Origin: Lachnospiraceae bacterium
GTDB taxonomy: Bacteria > Bacillota > Clostridia > Lachnospirales > Lachnospiraceae
Direction: 5' to 3'
DNA length: 64,000 bases
NCBI GenBank assembly: GCA_016288005.1
Contig: JAEEXY010000005.1
Location: forward strand, 1-64,000
A program made the position numbers and the translations under genes. Position 1 is the stretch's first letter. Every line of letters starts with the position of its first letter. Below are positions 20,301 to 30,586 of this stretch, in pieces. The notes below the pieces were generated by a model. The model was not told where the DNA came from, searched no databases, and saw only the letters and a program-made list of their open reading frames with translations.

Positions 20301-21928
20301 CAACGCCCGGCGTGAGCCTTATCTCACCTCCTCCGCACCACGATATCTATTCGATCGAGGATCTGGCACAGCTGATCTACGATCTGAAGAATGCAAACAA
20401 GAACGCGAGGATATCTGTAAAGCTTGTTTCCGAAGCAGGCGTCGGCACGGTTGCTGCGGGTGTTGCGAAGGCCGGAGCCGGAGTCATTCTGATCTCGGGC
20501 TATGACGGCGGAACGGGCGCCGCACCGCTTTCCTCGATACATAACGCGGGACTTCCGTGGGAGCTCGGACTGGCGGAGACTCATCAGACGCTGATCGCGA
20601 ACGGCCTCAGGAATAAGGTCGTAATCGAGACGGACGGCAAACTGATGACCGGCAGGGACGTGGCGATCGCCGCGATCCTGGGCGCCGAGGAATTCGGATT
20701 TGCCACGGCTCCGCTTATCACGATGGGCTGCGTGATGATGAGACAGTGCCAGTCGGATACATGTCCGATGGGCGTTGCGACACAGAATCCCGAGCTCAGG
20801 AAGAGATTTGCGGGCAAGCCCGAATACGTAGAGAACTTCATGCTCTTTATAGCGCGGCAGCTCCGCGAGATCATGGCGTCGTTGGGCGTCCGCTCGGTTG
20901 AGGAACTCGTCGGAAGAACGGATCTGCTCAAACTTAAAGAAGGCCTGACCGACGCGCAGAAAAAGCTCGATCTTTCGGGAATTCTGCTCGACATGTCCGA
21001 TACGCCCCGCGACAAGGCTGTATTCGGCAAGGGTAATCTCTTTGATTTCGGACTTGAGAAGACTCTCGACGAGAGAGTGCTCTTAAAGTCAAAGAAGCTG
21101 TTAAAGTCGATAAAGGAAGGCACGGCGTCGACTATCCAGGTCAATGTCGGCAATACCGACAGAACCTTCGGAACCCTGCTCGGCGCTGAGATCACGAGAC
21201 ATCACGCCGACGGTCTTGCCGAGGATACGATCACGATCGACTGTGCGGGAGCGGGCGGACAGAGCTTCGGAGCGTTTATACCGAAGGGTCTGACGCTGAA
21301 CCTCACGGGCGACGCGAACGATTACTTCGGAAAGGGTCTTTCGGGCGGAAAACTGACCGTTCAGGCACCGAAGGAAGCCAAATACGATCCTTCGGAGAAC
21401 ATCATGGTCGGCAATGTGGCTCTGTACGGCGCGACCTCCGGACAGGCTTACATCGCGGGAATGGCGGGCGAGCGCTTCGCCATCAGAAATTCCGGCGCTG
21501 TGGCTGTGGTTGAGGGCGTCGGTGAACACGGCTGCGAATACATGACAGGCGGATGCGTGGTAATCCTCGGACCTACCGGAAAGAACTTCGCGGCAGGCAT
21601 GAGCGGCGGCGTGGCTTACGTGCTCGACATGGACAACAGGCTGTACAGGAACCTGAACAAGCAGCTCGTCAACATGGAGACCGTTGAGCACAAGGCCGAC
21701 CTCGACGAGCTGAAGCGCCTGATCACGGCACATGTCGAGAATACGGGTTCGGCGAAGGGAAAAAAGATACTCGATGATTTTGACAGGTATGTATCGCATT
21801 TTAAGAAGATCATACCCGTGGACTATAAGGAAATGCTGAGACTGATCGCGAAGGCCGAGGAAGAGGGAATGGATCCCGAAGCCGCGAAGATCGAAGCATT
21901 CAGGACGTTTGTCGGCGAAAAGGCTTAA
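17369..21928 (+). CDS. gltB: Glutamate synthase, large (alpha) subunit
   Basis: 1519 aa, the normal length. A long propeptide (22 residues) precedes the Ntn nucleophile Cys23 (DNCGIGAIID). Next come the central domain, the FMN-binding TIM barrel (KTGAMSYGSISEEAHE, GEGGES, SGYDGGTGAAPLSS) and the 3Fe-4S cysteines C1121-x5-C1127-x4-C1132 in GCVMMRQCQSDTCPMG. The C-terminal part is a GXGXG beta-helix (FGAFIPKG through GGVAYVLD). It makes two glutamates from glutamine and 2-oxoglutarate with electrons from GltD, closing the GS-GOGAT cycle with the nearby glnN. Confidence 0.97.
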   Translation: MADLFEKVKGQGLYRPEFEHDNCGIGAIIDIEGKPSHALVSDALSIVENLEHRAGKDAEGKTGDGVGILTQIPHAFFVKKLKEQGITLPGPRQYGVGMFFFPQNDLDMRQAKSMFEIIARKSGLKILAWRKVDTEPEVLGSRARECMPAIYQVFIARPEGLSTDLDFDRQLYILRREFEQSSANTYVPSLSCRTVVYKGMFLVGQLRTFFADLRDESYESAIAMVHSRFSTNTMPSWNRAHPNRFIVHNGEINTIKGNADKMLAREETMHTSAFSAEDMTKVLPVISQSGSDSAMLDNVLEFLVMSGIDLPLAMSIMIPEPWTHNETLTQEERDFYQYYATMMEPWDGPASILFSDGDVMGAILDRNGLRPSRYVVTDDGRLILSSEVGVLPLDESRIVKKERLHPGKILLVDTKQKRIFVDEEIKEKYALSEPFGEWLDSNLIHLADLKIPNRKVPMPTGKVRSRLQKAFGYTWEDYYDGIRNMALTGSESIGSMGIDTPIAALSDKYQPLFYYFKQQFAQVTNPPIDAQREEIVTSRTVYVGKNGNLLEQKPGNCHVLKINNPILTDLDLLKIESMKKDGFKVSKVSTLYYKSSPMKMVLKHLFLEVDKAYKEGANILILSDRGVDENHVAIPSLLAVAAVHKHLVDTRKCTAMSLILESAEPRQVHHFAALLGYGASAVNPYLAHATVAQLIEEELLDKDYYAAVDDYDDAILFGIVKIASKMGISTIQSYQGSKIFEAIGISPEVIDEYFTGTVSRVGGITLEDIGRAADAQHSLAFDPLGLDVNLEFTALGRHKSRSQGENHRYNPATIHALQTATREGNYERFKEYTKLADAERTGYLRTLLDFNETAEKVPLEEVEDEHSIVKRFKTGAMSYGSISEEAHETLAIAMNRLQGKSNSGEGGESDERLMSAGTDHDRSSAIKQVASGRFGVTSRYLVSAKELQIKMAQGAKPGEGGHLPGKKVYPWIAKTRHSTPGVSLISPPPHHDIYSIEDLAQLIYDLKNANKNARISVKLVSEAGVGTVAAGVAKAGAGVILISGYDGGTGAAPLSSIHNAGLPWELGLAETHQTLIANGLRNKVVIETDGKLMTGRDVAIAAILGAEEFGFATAPLITMGCVMMRQCQSDTCPMGVATQNPELRKRFAGKPEYVENFMLFIARQLREIMASLGVRSVEELVGRTDLLKLKEGLTDAQKKLDLSGILLDMSDTPRDKAVFGKGNLFDFGLEKTLDERVLLKSKKLLKSIKEGTASTIQVNVGNTDRTFGTLLGAEITRHHADGLAEDTITIDCAGAGGQSFGAFIPKGLTLNLTGDANDYFGKGLSGGKLTVQAPKEAKYDPSENIMVGNVALYGATSGQAYIAGMAGERFAIRNSGAVAVVEGVGEHGCEYMTGGCVVILGPTGKNFAAGMSGGVAYVLDMDNRLYRNLNKQLVNMETVEHKADLDELKRLITAHVENTGSAKGKKILDDFDRYVSHFKKIIPVDYKEMLRLIAKAEEEGMDPEAAKIEAFRTFVGEKA

Positions 21929-21946
21929 TTAACGAAGGAGAAGACA

Positions 21947-23431
21947 ATGGGAAAGACAACCGGTTTTCTTGAATATGAGAGAAGAGAAGGGAAGGTCAGG
22001 GAAGAAGCGGAACGCGTGCAGGATTTCAAAGAGTTCCACGAGAGGCTTCCTCTCTCGGAGCAGCAGATCCAGGCGTGCAGATGTATGAACTGCGGCGTTC
22101 CTTTCTGCCAGGCGGGCGCTATGCTCGCCGGGATGGCTTCGGGATGCCCGCTGCATAACCTTGTTCCTGAGATAAACGAACTGGTCTATCGCGGAAGGAT
22201 GGCTGAGGCATTCAGAAGGCTTTCCGTCACGCATCCGTTCCCCGAGTTTACCTGCAGGGTCTGCCCCGCGCTGTGCGAAGCGGCCTGCACCTGCGGATAC
22301 GAGGGCGAGGCTGTTTCGACGAAGGAAAACGAGAAAGCCGTTATCGAGTATGCTTTTGAGCACGGTCTCGTTTCGGACGGTGAGCCCGCGGTCAGAACCG
22401 GAAAGAGAGTGGCGATAGTCGGAAGCGGACCTTCCGGACTTGCTGCTGCGAAGGAGCTTAACCGCAGAGGTCATCTCGTAACCGTTTACGAGCGCCGCGA
22501 CCGTATAGGCGGACTGCTGCGCTACGGCATCCCGAACATGAAGCTTGACAAATCGGTGATCGACCGCAGAATAGAACTTATGGAAAGGGCAGGGATCAGT
22601 TTTGTGATCAACACCGACATCGGTAAGGACATTCCCGCGTCGAAGCTTGTCAGCGAATACGATGCTGTCGTACTTGCGTGCGGAGCATCTAATCCCAGGG
22701 ACATCAAGGTTCCGGGACGCGATGCGAAGGGCATACGCTTTGCGGTGGATTTCCTTTCCGAGGTTACGAAGAGCCTGCTTGATACGGGCTTTGCGAAGTT
22801 CCCGACAGAGCTTGCGAAAGGTAAGCATGTGATCGTCATCGGCGGCGGAGATACGGGCAACGACTGCGTTGGAACGAGCATCAGACTCGGCGCGAAGAGC
22901 GTTACCCAGCTCGAGATGATGCCCGAGCCTCCGGCAAAGAGACTTCCTTCGAATTCCTGGCCCGAGTGGCCCAGAGTCCTCAAGACCGATTACGGCCAGG
23001 AGGAGGCTATCTGGAAGTTCGGTTCGGACCCCCGCATTTACCGGACTACCGTCAAGGAATTCATTAAAGATAAAAAGGGTAATGTGAAGGCTGCGGTGCT
23101 GATCTCGCTCGAACCGAAAAAGGACCCCGCTACCGGACGCATGAACATGGTTCCGATCGAGGGCAGCGAAAAAGAGGTACCCGCGGATCTCGTGCTGATC
23201 GCGGCAGGTTTCCTCGGCAGTGAGAAATACGTGACGGACGATTTCGGAGTGGAGCTTGACGGCAGGACCAATGTCAGGACCGCACCCGGCGAACATGCGA
23301 CATCGCGCGCTAAGGTTTATGTCACGGGAGATATGCATCGCGGACAGTCGCTGGTCGTATGGGCGCTTTCCGAAGGCGTGGGCGTCGCGAAACAGGTCGA
23401 CAGGGACCTGATGGGGTATACGAATCTGTAA
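21947..23431 (+). CDS. gltD: Glutamate synthase, small (beta) subunit
   Basis: 494 aa. The N-terminal adrenodoxin-reductase-like Fe-S region has cysteines in CRCMNCGVPFCQAG and CRVCPALCEAACTCGY. The FAD site is AIVGSGPSGLAAAKELNRRGH and the NAD(P)H site IVIGGGDTGNDCVGTS. The C-terminus has VYVTGDMHRGQSLVVWAL. It oxidises NADPH and passes electrons to GltB. GAAGGAG lies 9 bp before the ATG, and the gap to gltB is 18 bp. dapL follows after 19 bp and may be in the same transcript. Confidence 0.96.
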   Translation: MGKTTGFLEYERREGKVREEAERVQDFKEFHERLPLSEQQIQACRCMNCGVPFCQAGAMLAGMASGCPLHNLVPEINELVYRGRMAEAFRRLSVTHPFPEFTCRVCPALCEAACTCGYEGEAVSTKENEKAVIEYAFEHGLVSDGEPAVRTGKRVAIVGSGPSGLAAAKELNRRGHLVTVYERRDRIGGLLRYGIPNMKLDKSVIDRRIELMERAGISFVINTDIGKDIPASKLVSEYDAVVLACGASNPRDIKVPGRDAKGIRFAVDFLSEVTKSLLDTGFAKFPTELAKGKHVIVIGGGDTGNDCVGTSIRLGAKSVTQLEMMPEPPAKRLPSNSWPEWPRVLKTDYGQEEAIWKFGSDPRIYRTTVKEFIKDKKGNVKAAVLISLEPKKDPATGRMNMVPIEGSEKEVPADLVLIAAGFLGSEKYVTDDFGVELDGRTNVRTAPGEHATSRAKVYVTGDMHRGQSLVVWALSEGVGVAKQVDRDLMGYTNL

Positions 23432-23450
23432 TAAAGGAGTTAGGCTTAAA

Positions 23451-26299
<2,849 letters not shown>

Positions 26300-26305
26300 A
26301 ACAGG

Positions 26306-27148
26306 ATGAAAAGAGAAGAAATCAACATACGTGATCCCTTCGTGCTTGTGCACGAAGGGAAATACTATCTCTACGGTACGAGAGGAAACGAGTGCTGGGG
26401 AAAGGGGACCGGGCTCGATGTGTATGTGAGCACGGATCTCGAGGAATTTGACGGTCCGTTCGTCTGCTTTGCGCCTCCCGCGGATTTCTGGTCGGATATG
26501 AATTACTGGGCGCCCGAGGTGCATAAATATGAGGGAAGCTTTTATATGTTCGCCTCATTCAAGGCCGAAGGAGTGTGCAGGGGAACGCAGATACTGAAGG
26601 CGGACAGTCCCTTAGGGCCGTTCGTGCCTCACTCCGACGGACCCGTAACTCCCCGTGACTGGGAGTGCCTCGACGGAACGCTCTATATCGAGACAGCCGA
26701 GGATAACAAACCCTACATGATATTCTGCCACGAATGGGTCCAGGTAAAGGACGGCGAGATCTGTGCTGTGGAGCTTACGCGTGACCTGAAAAAAGCGGTC
26801 GGGGAGCCGAAACTCCTTTTCCGCGCGTCCGAGGCACCGTGGATCAAAACGATACGCGACGGCGCATATGTGACCGACGGTCCGTTCGTTTACAGGAACG
26901 ATGACGGCAGGATCACGATGCTCTGGTCGAGCTTCGGCGAGGAAGGCTATACGCTGGCGCTCGCGCACAGTGAAAGCAATACCGTGCACGGACCCTGGAA
27001 GCAGGAGCCCGAACTGCTCTTTTCGAAGAACGGCGGACACGGGATGCTGTTCAAGTCAATTGAAGGCAAATTGATGGTGTCATTACATTCTCCCAACGTC
27101 AATTTAGATGAAAAACCGGTCTTTTTCGAAGTAAAATGCAGTATTTGA
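26306..27148 (+). CDS. GH43-like five-bladed beta-propeller glycoside hydrolase
   Basis: 280 aa, no signal peptide, so probably cytosolic. It starts INIRDPFVLVHEGKYYLYGT: the Asp10-Pro pair is the general-base motif of clan GH-F. Blade repeats with YWAPEVHKYEGSFYMFAS, GPVTPRDWECLDGTLYIE, DGPFVYRNDDGRITMLWSS and HGMLFKSIEGKLMVSLHSP fit GH43, which includes arabinofuranosidases, xylosidases and related exo-enzymes. The substrate cannot be assigned. It lies 6 bp after pyrG, but its function links it to the sugar locus downstream. A strong terminator follows. Confidence 0.75.
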   Translation: MKREEINIRDPFVLVHEGKYYLYGTRGNECWGKGTGLDVYVSTDLEEFDGPFVCFAPPADFWSDMNYWAPEVHKYEGSFYMFASFKAEGVCRGTQILKADSPLGPFVPHSDGPVTPRDWECLDGTLYIETAEDNKPYMIFCHEWVQVKDGEICAVELTRDLKKAVGEPKLLFRASEAPWIKTIRDGAYVTDGPFVYRNDDGRITMLWSSFGEEGYTLALAHSESNTVHGPWKQEPELLFSKNGGHGMLFKSIEGKLMVSLHSPNVNLDEKPVFFEVKCSI

Positions 27149-27171
27149 CAGACCGTATAAGTTAAATTAAT

Positions 27172-27193
27172 GGGCGGCTCCGGCCGCCCTTTT
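27172..27193 (+). terminator. Intrinsic terminator after the GH43-like gene
   Basis: GGGCGGC / GCCGCCC, 7 GC pairs with a TCCG loop, followed by TTTTG. Confidence 0.8.
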
Positions 27194-27262
27194 GTTATGC
27201 AAGTAAAAATAAGTTGAAAACAATGAATTTCGAAGTGATTTTTGTTTGTTTTTCGATAAATA

Positions 27263-27292
27263 TTGACTTGAAAACCGCCCTAAGTCTATACT
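27263..27292 (+). promoter_or_regulatory. Promoter of the ABC sugar importer operon
   Basis: TTGACT (27263-27268), 18-bp spacer, TATACT (27287-27292), about 55 bp before the binding-protein start codon. Confidence 0.6.
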
Positions 27293-27346
27293 GTGATTAC
27301 CGTGAAGGTAACAACAAGAAACATCACAGAGAAGGGAGACTTATTT

Positions 27347-28714
27347 ATGAGAATCAAGCGGTTTTTAGCTGTCCTTCTGGCACTGGCCATGGTACTCGGC
27401 ACCGCAGCCTGCGCAAAGACTGCGGACGACAGCGACAGCAAAGTAACACAGGGGGCGGACAACAATGCGGCATCGACCGGAAATGACAAGACAGACAATT
27501 CCGGCAGCGCATCAAATGAGCCTGTTAAGCTCAGAATGGCATGGTGGGGTTCACAGACCAGACATGACAGAACCATCGCCGTTATCGAGCTTTATGAAAA
27601 GCTTCATCCCAATGTAGACATCGAGTACGAGCCCATGGATTTCGACGGCTATTTCAACAAGCTGGCAACACTTGTGGCTTCGAACGAGGTTTGGGATATC
27701 TTCCAGCTCGGCAGCAACTTCCCCACTTACCAGAGCAAGATCTATACCTTAAACGGATTCATCGCTGACGGAACGATCGACGTATCCGGTACGACAGACG
27801 CATTCTTAAGGATCGCGGCCGATGAGAAGGGCAATCAGGTTGGACTCTGCAGCGGCGTTAATACTTACGGTATCGCTTACGATCCCGCTCTTTTCGCCAA
27901 GGCAGGCGTAGCTGAGCCTACTGAGAACTGGACATGGGCAGACTACAAACAGGCATGCCTTACCATCCATGAAAAGCTCGGCATCTACGGTTCATCCAAG
28001 TTTGATGACTGGCAGGCAGGCGCTTCCATGGGCGTAAACCAGGAAGGCTTCGGCATCGGATTCTTCAACAAGACAAACGACAACCTCGGCTTCAGCGATT
28101 ACAAGATGCTCACCGATTACATGCAGATGAGAGCGGATCTTGTTGACGCAGGCGCATATCCGGATCCCGGCGCATGCCAGGAGATCAGCGATATCGAGAA
28201 CGACTTCGTTGTATCGGGCGAAGCAGCCATGACATGGGTTGCATCGAACCAGTTCGTATCACTTTGCACTGCTGCCGGCAGAGAGCTCAAGCTCATCAAT
28301 CCTCCCCGCAAGACCGCTAACGGCCCTGCAGGCGTATCGATCCAGTCATCGCAGATGCTCTGCGTATCTTCGGATTCGAAGTATCCCGCTGAGGCAGCAA
28401 AGTTCATCGAGTTCTTCCAGAGCAACATCGAAGCAAACCAGATCCTGCTCGCTGAGCGCGGTATCCCTACATTCACCGCTGTACGTGAGGCACTCGCAGG
28501 CAATCTGACAGACGTTGAGAAGGCAGTTTACGCTTACGTTGACGTTGTAGGCGCTTTCGATACCGGCGGAGAGACCGTAAATCCTTCGAGCCCCGCATGC
28601 ACCGATACCATCAAGGAGCAGTACAACTACTACCTCAACAAGGTTATCTACAAAGAAATGACTGCTGATGAGGCTGCAAAGGCACTCTACGATTTCGCGG
28701 CATCCCAGTTCTGA
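27347..28714 (+). CDS. Extracellular sugar-binding lipoprotein of an ABC importer
   Basis: 455 aa. The N-terminal signal MRIKRFLAVLLALAMVLG ends in TAAC with the lipidation Cys22, followed by an Asp/Ser/Asn-rich linker. The mature part is a family 1 solute-binding fold (LRMAWWGSQTRHDRTIAVIELYEKLHP, IEYEPMDFDGYFNKLATLVASNE, IYGSSKFDDW). I chose ATG 27347 with GAAGGGAG upstream; the longer GTG form at 27293 would overlap the promoter. Substrate unknown, but the locus (GH4, GH43-like, alpha/alpha-toroid enzyme) points to an oligosaccharide. Two permease genes follow. Confidence 0.9.
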   Translation: MRIKRFLAVLLALAMVLGTAACAKTADDSDSKVTQGADNNAASTGNDKTDNSGSASNEPVKLRMAWWGSQTRHDRTIAVIELYEKLHPNVDIEYEPMDFDGYFNKLATLVASNEVWDIFQLGSNFPTYQSKIYTLNGFIADGTIDVSGTTDAFLRIAADEKGNQVGLCSGVNTYGIAYDPALFAKAGVAEPTENWTWADYKQACLTIHEKLGIYGSSKFDDWQAGASMGVNQEGFGIGFFNKTNDNLGFSDYKMLTDYMQMRADLVDAGAYPDPGACQEISDIENDFVVSGEAAMTWVASNQFVSLCTAAGRELKLINPPRKTANGPAGVSIQSSQMLCVSSDSKYPAEAAKFIEFFQSNIEANQILLAERGIPTFTAVREALAGNLTDVEKAVYAYVDVVGAFDTGGETVNPSSPACTDTIKEQYNYYLNKVIYKEMTADEAAKALYDFAASQF

Positions 28715-28741
28715 TCATAGTCTTTTCACTTTTTCATAAAA

Positions 28742-28777
28742 GCCCCGGCGATGCCCGCAAAAAGGCATTTCCGGGGC
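28742..28777 (+). other. Intercistronic hairpin between binding protein and permease genes
   Basis: GCCCCGG / CCGGGGC with an inner ATGCC / GGCAT stem and no following T-run. A stable hairpin here typically protects the upstream mRNA or partly terminates, giving more binding protein than permease (inference). Confidence 0.6.
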
Positions 28778-28802
28778 GATTCCCCCAAGGAGCGTCTTTT
28801 AA

Positions 28803-29732
28803 ATGAACATTGCAAGCAAAGCCACGGACAAAAGCGGCAGAACCCCCTGGAATAAGTTTGTCTACAATACGAACACGGTGGGCTATGTTTTCGCGTCGCC
28901 TTTTATCATAGGATTCCTGATCTTTACGATCATTCCGATGATCAGTTCGCTGTACTATTCGTGCACGAACTACAATCTTATCGAAAAGGAAGAATGGATC
29001 GGGCTTTCAAACTATATTTACCTCTTCCGTGATCCCAGATTCCTGAATTCCATAAAGGTCACGCTGCAGTATGTATTTCTTTCGGTACCGACCAAGCTCG
29101 CTTTTGCGCTGTTCATCGCTTTCCTGCTGACGAGACCGAGCAAGATGGTCAGTTTTTACCGTTCTCTCTACTACCTGCCTTCGCTGATCGGCGGAAGCGT
29201 GGCGGTAGCGCTCGTGTGGAAGGAGCTCTTTGCGAGAAAAGGACTGATCAACACAAATCTGGCGGCACTCGGACTGAAGACCGTCAACTGGTTCGGCGGC
29301 ATGTCTACGGCAAAATGGCCTATCATCCTGATGACCGCATGGCAGTTCGGCTCTTCGATGCTGATATTCGCGGCGGGATTAAAAGAGATCCCGGGCAGTT
29401 ACTATGAGGCTGCCAAGATCGACGGAGCGAACGGCTGGAAGATATTCTGGAAGATCACGATGCCGTGCCTGTCACCCGTTATCCTGTTCAACCTGATCAT
29501 GCAGCTGATCTCGAGCTTCATGGTTTTCACGCAGGCATTCGTCATCACGGCCGGCGGACCGAACGATGCGACCATGTATTATGCGCTCTATGTTTACAAA
29601 CAGGGTATACAAAGCAGAAATATGGGCTATGCAAGCGCGATGAGCTGGGTTATGCTGTTAATAATGGGTGTGATCACGGCTATCGTATTCAAAACTTCCA
29701 AGCATTGGGTTTTCAACGAATCTGAAGGTTAA
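28803..29732 (+). CDS. ABC sugar transporter permease (UgpA/MalF-like)
   Basis: 309 aa with six predicted membrane helices (for example YVFASPFIIGFLIFTIIPMISSLY and YLPSLIGGSVAVALVW). The EAA loop that docks the ATPase is YYEAAKIDGANGWKIFWKITMP. It starts with ATG after AAGGAG. It pairs with the permease 8 bp downstream. No ATPase gene is present in the locus. Confidence 0.92.
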   Translation: MNIASKATDKSGRTPWNKFVYNTNTVGYVFASPFIIGFLIFTIIPMISSLYYSCTNYNLIEKEEWIGLSNYIYLFRDPRFLNSIKVTLQYVFLSVPTKLAFALFIAFLLTRPSKMVSFYRSLYYLPSLIGGSVAVALVWKELFARKGLINTNLAALGLKTVNWFGGMSTAKWPIILMTAWQFGSSMLIFAAGLKEIPGSYYEAAKIDGANGWKIFWKITMPCLSPVILFNLIMQLISSFMVFTQAFVITAGGPNDATMYYALYVYKQGIQSRNMGYASAMSWVMLLIMGVITAIVFKTSKHWVFNESEG

Positions 29733-29740
29733 GGTGGAAT

Positions 29741-30583
29741 ATGAAAGCTAAGAGAATTATATCTACAACGTTCTATCACATATTCATCCTCGGCCTCGGA
29801 CTGCTGATGATCTACCCCGTGCTCTGGATGATATCGGGCTCGCTAAAAAACAATCCCGAGATTTTGAGCGGCTCGCTGAACCTGGTGCCTCCCGCATGGA
29901 GATGGGATAATTTCTCGCGCGGCTGGTCAGGCTTCGGACATGTTACATTTACAACGTATTTTAAAAATTCGATCATCATAACGGTGATCGCAACGCTGGG
30001 CACGGTACTGAGCTCTTCATGCATCGCGTACGCTCTCGCCAGGGTAAAGTTCCGCGGGAGCAAGATCATATTCACGATCATGATCGCAACGATGCTGCTG
30101 CCCGGACAGGTGGTAATGATACCCCAGTATCTGATCTACAACAGGATCGGATGGGTCGGAACGGTACTTCCCCTGATCGTTCCGCACTTTTTCGGAGCTG
30201 CGTTCTTCATTTACATGATGATGCAGTTCATGGCCGGCATCCCGAAGGAGCTCGACGAAGCCGCGATCATCGACGGCTGCAGTAAATACACGGTATTTAC
30301 GAGAGTTGTGTTCCCGCTCCTTAAGCCCGCTCTCATTTCCACGATCATCATTCAGTTCTACTGGAAATGGGACGATTACATGGGGCCGATGCTGTACCTT
30401 GGCAAACCCGAATCCTACACCGTATCGATCGCGGTCAAGCTTTTCGCGGATGCTACGAGCACTACGGATTACGGCGCGATGTTTGCCATGTCGACTTTGT
30501 CAATGATACCTGTTTTCCTGATATTCCTGTTCTTTAACAGGTACCTGGTGGACGGTATAAGTACCAGTGGATTAAAAGGATAA
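29741..30583 (+). CDS. ABC sugar transporter permease (UgpE/MalG-like)
   Basis: 280 aa, six helices. The N-terminal FYHIFILGLGLLMIYPVLWMISGSLK and the EAA loop LDEAAIIDGCSKYTVFTRVVFP identify the MalG/UgpE half of a carbohydrate importer. The gene ends 3 bp before the next start codon, so the downstream hydrolase belongs to the same operon. Confidence 0.92.
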   Translation: MKAKRIISTTFYHIFILGLGLLMIYPVLWMISGSLKNNPEILSGSLNLVPPAWRWDNFSRGWSGFGHVTFTTYFKNSIIITVIATLGTVLSSSCIAYALARVKFRGSKIIFTIMIATMLLPGQVVMIPQYLIYNRIGWVGTVLPLIVPHFFGAAFFIYMMMQFMAGIPKELDEAAIIDGCSKYTVFTRVVFPLLKPALISTIIIQFYWKWDDYMGPMLYLGKPESYTVSIAVKLFADATSTTDYGAMFAMSTLSMIPVFLIFLFFNRYLVDGISTSGLKG

Positions 30584-30586
30584 TTT

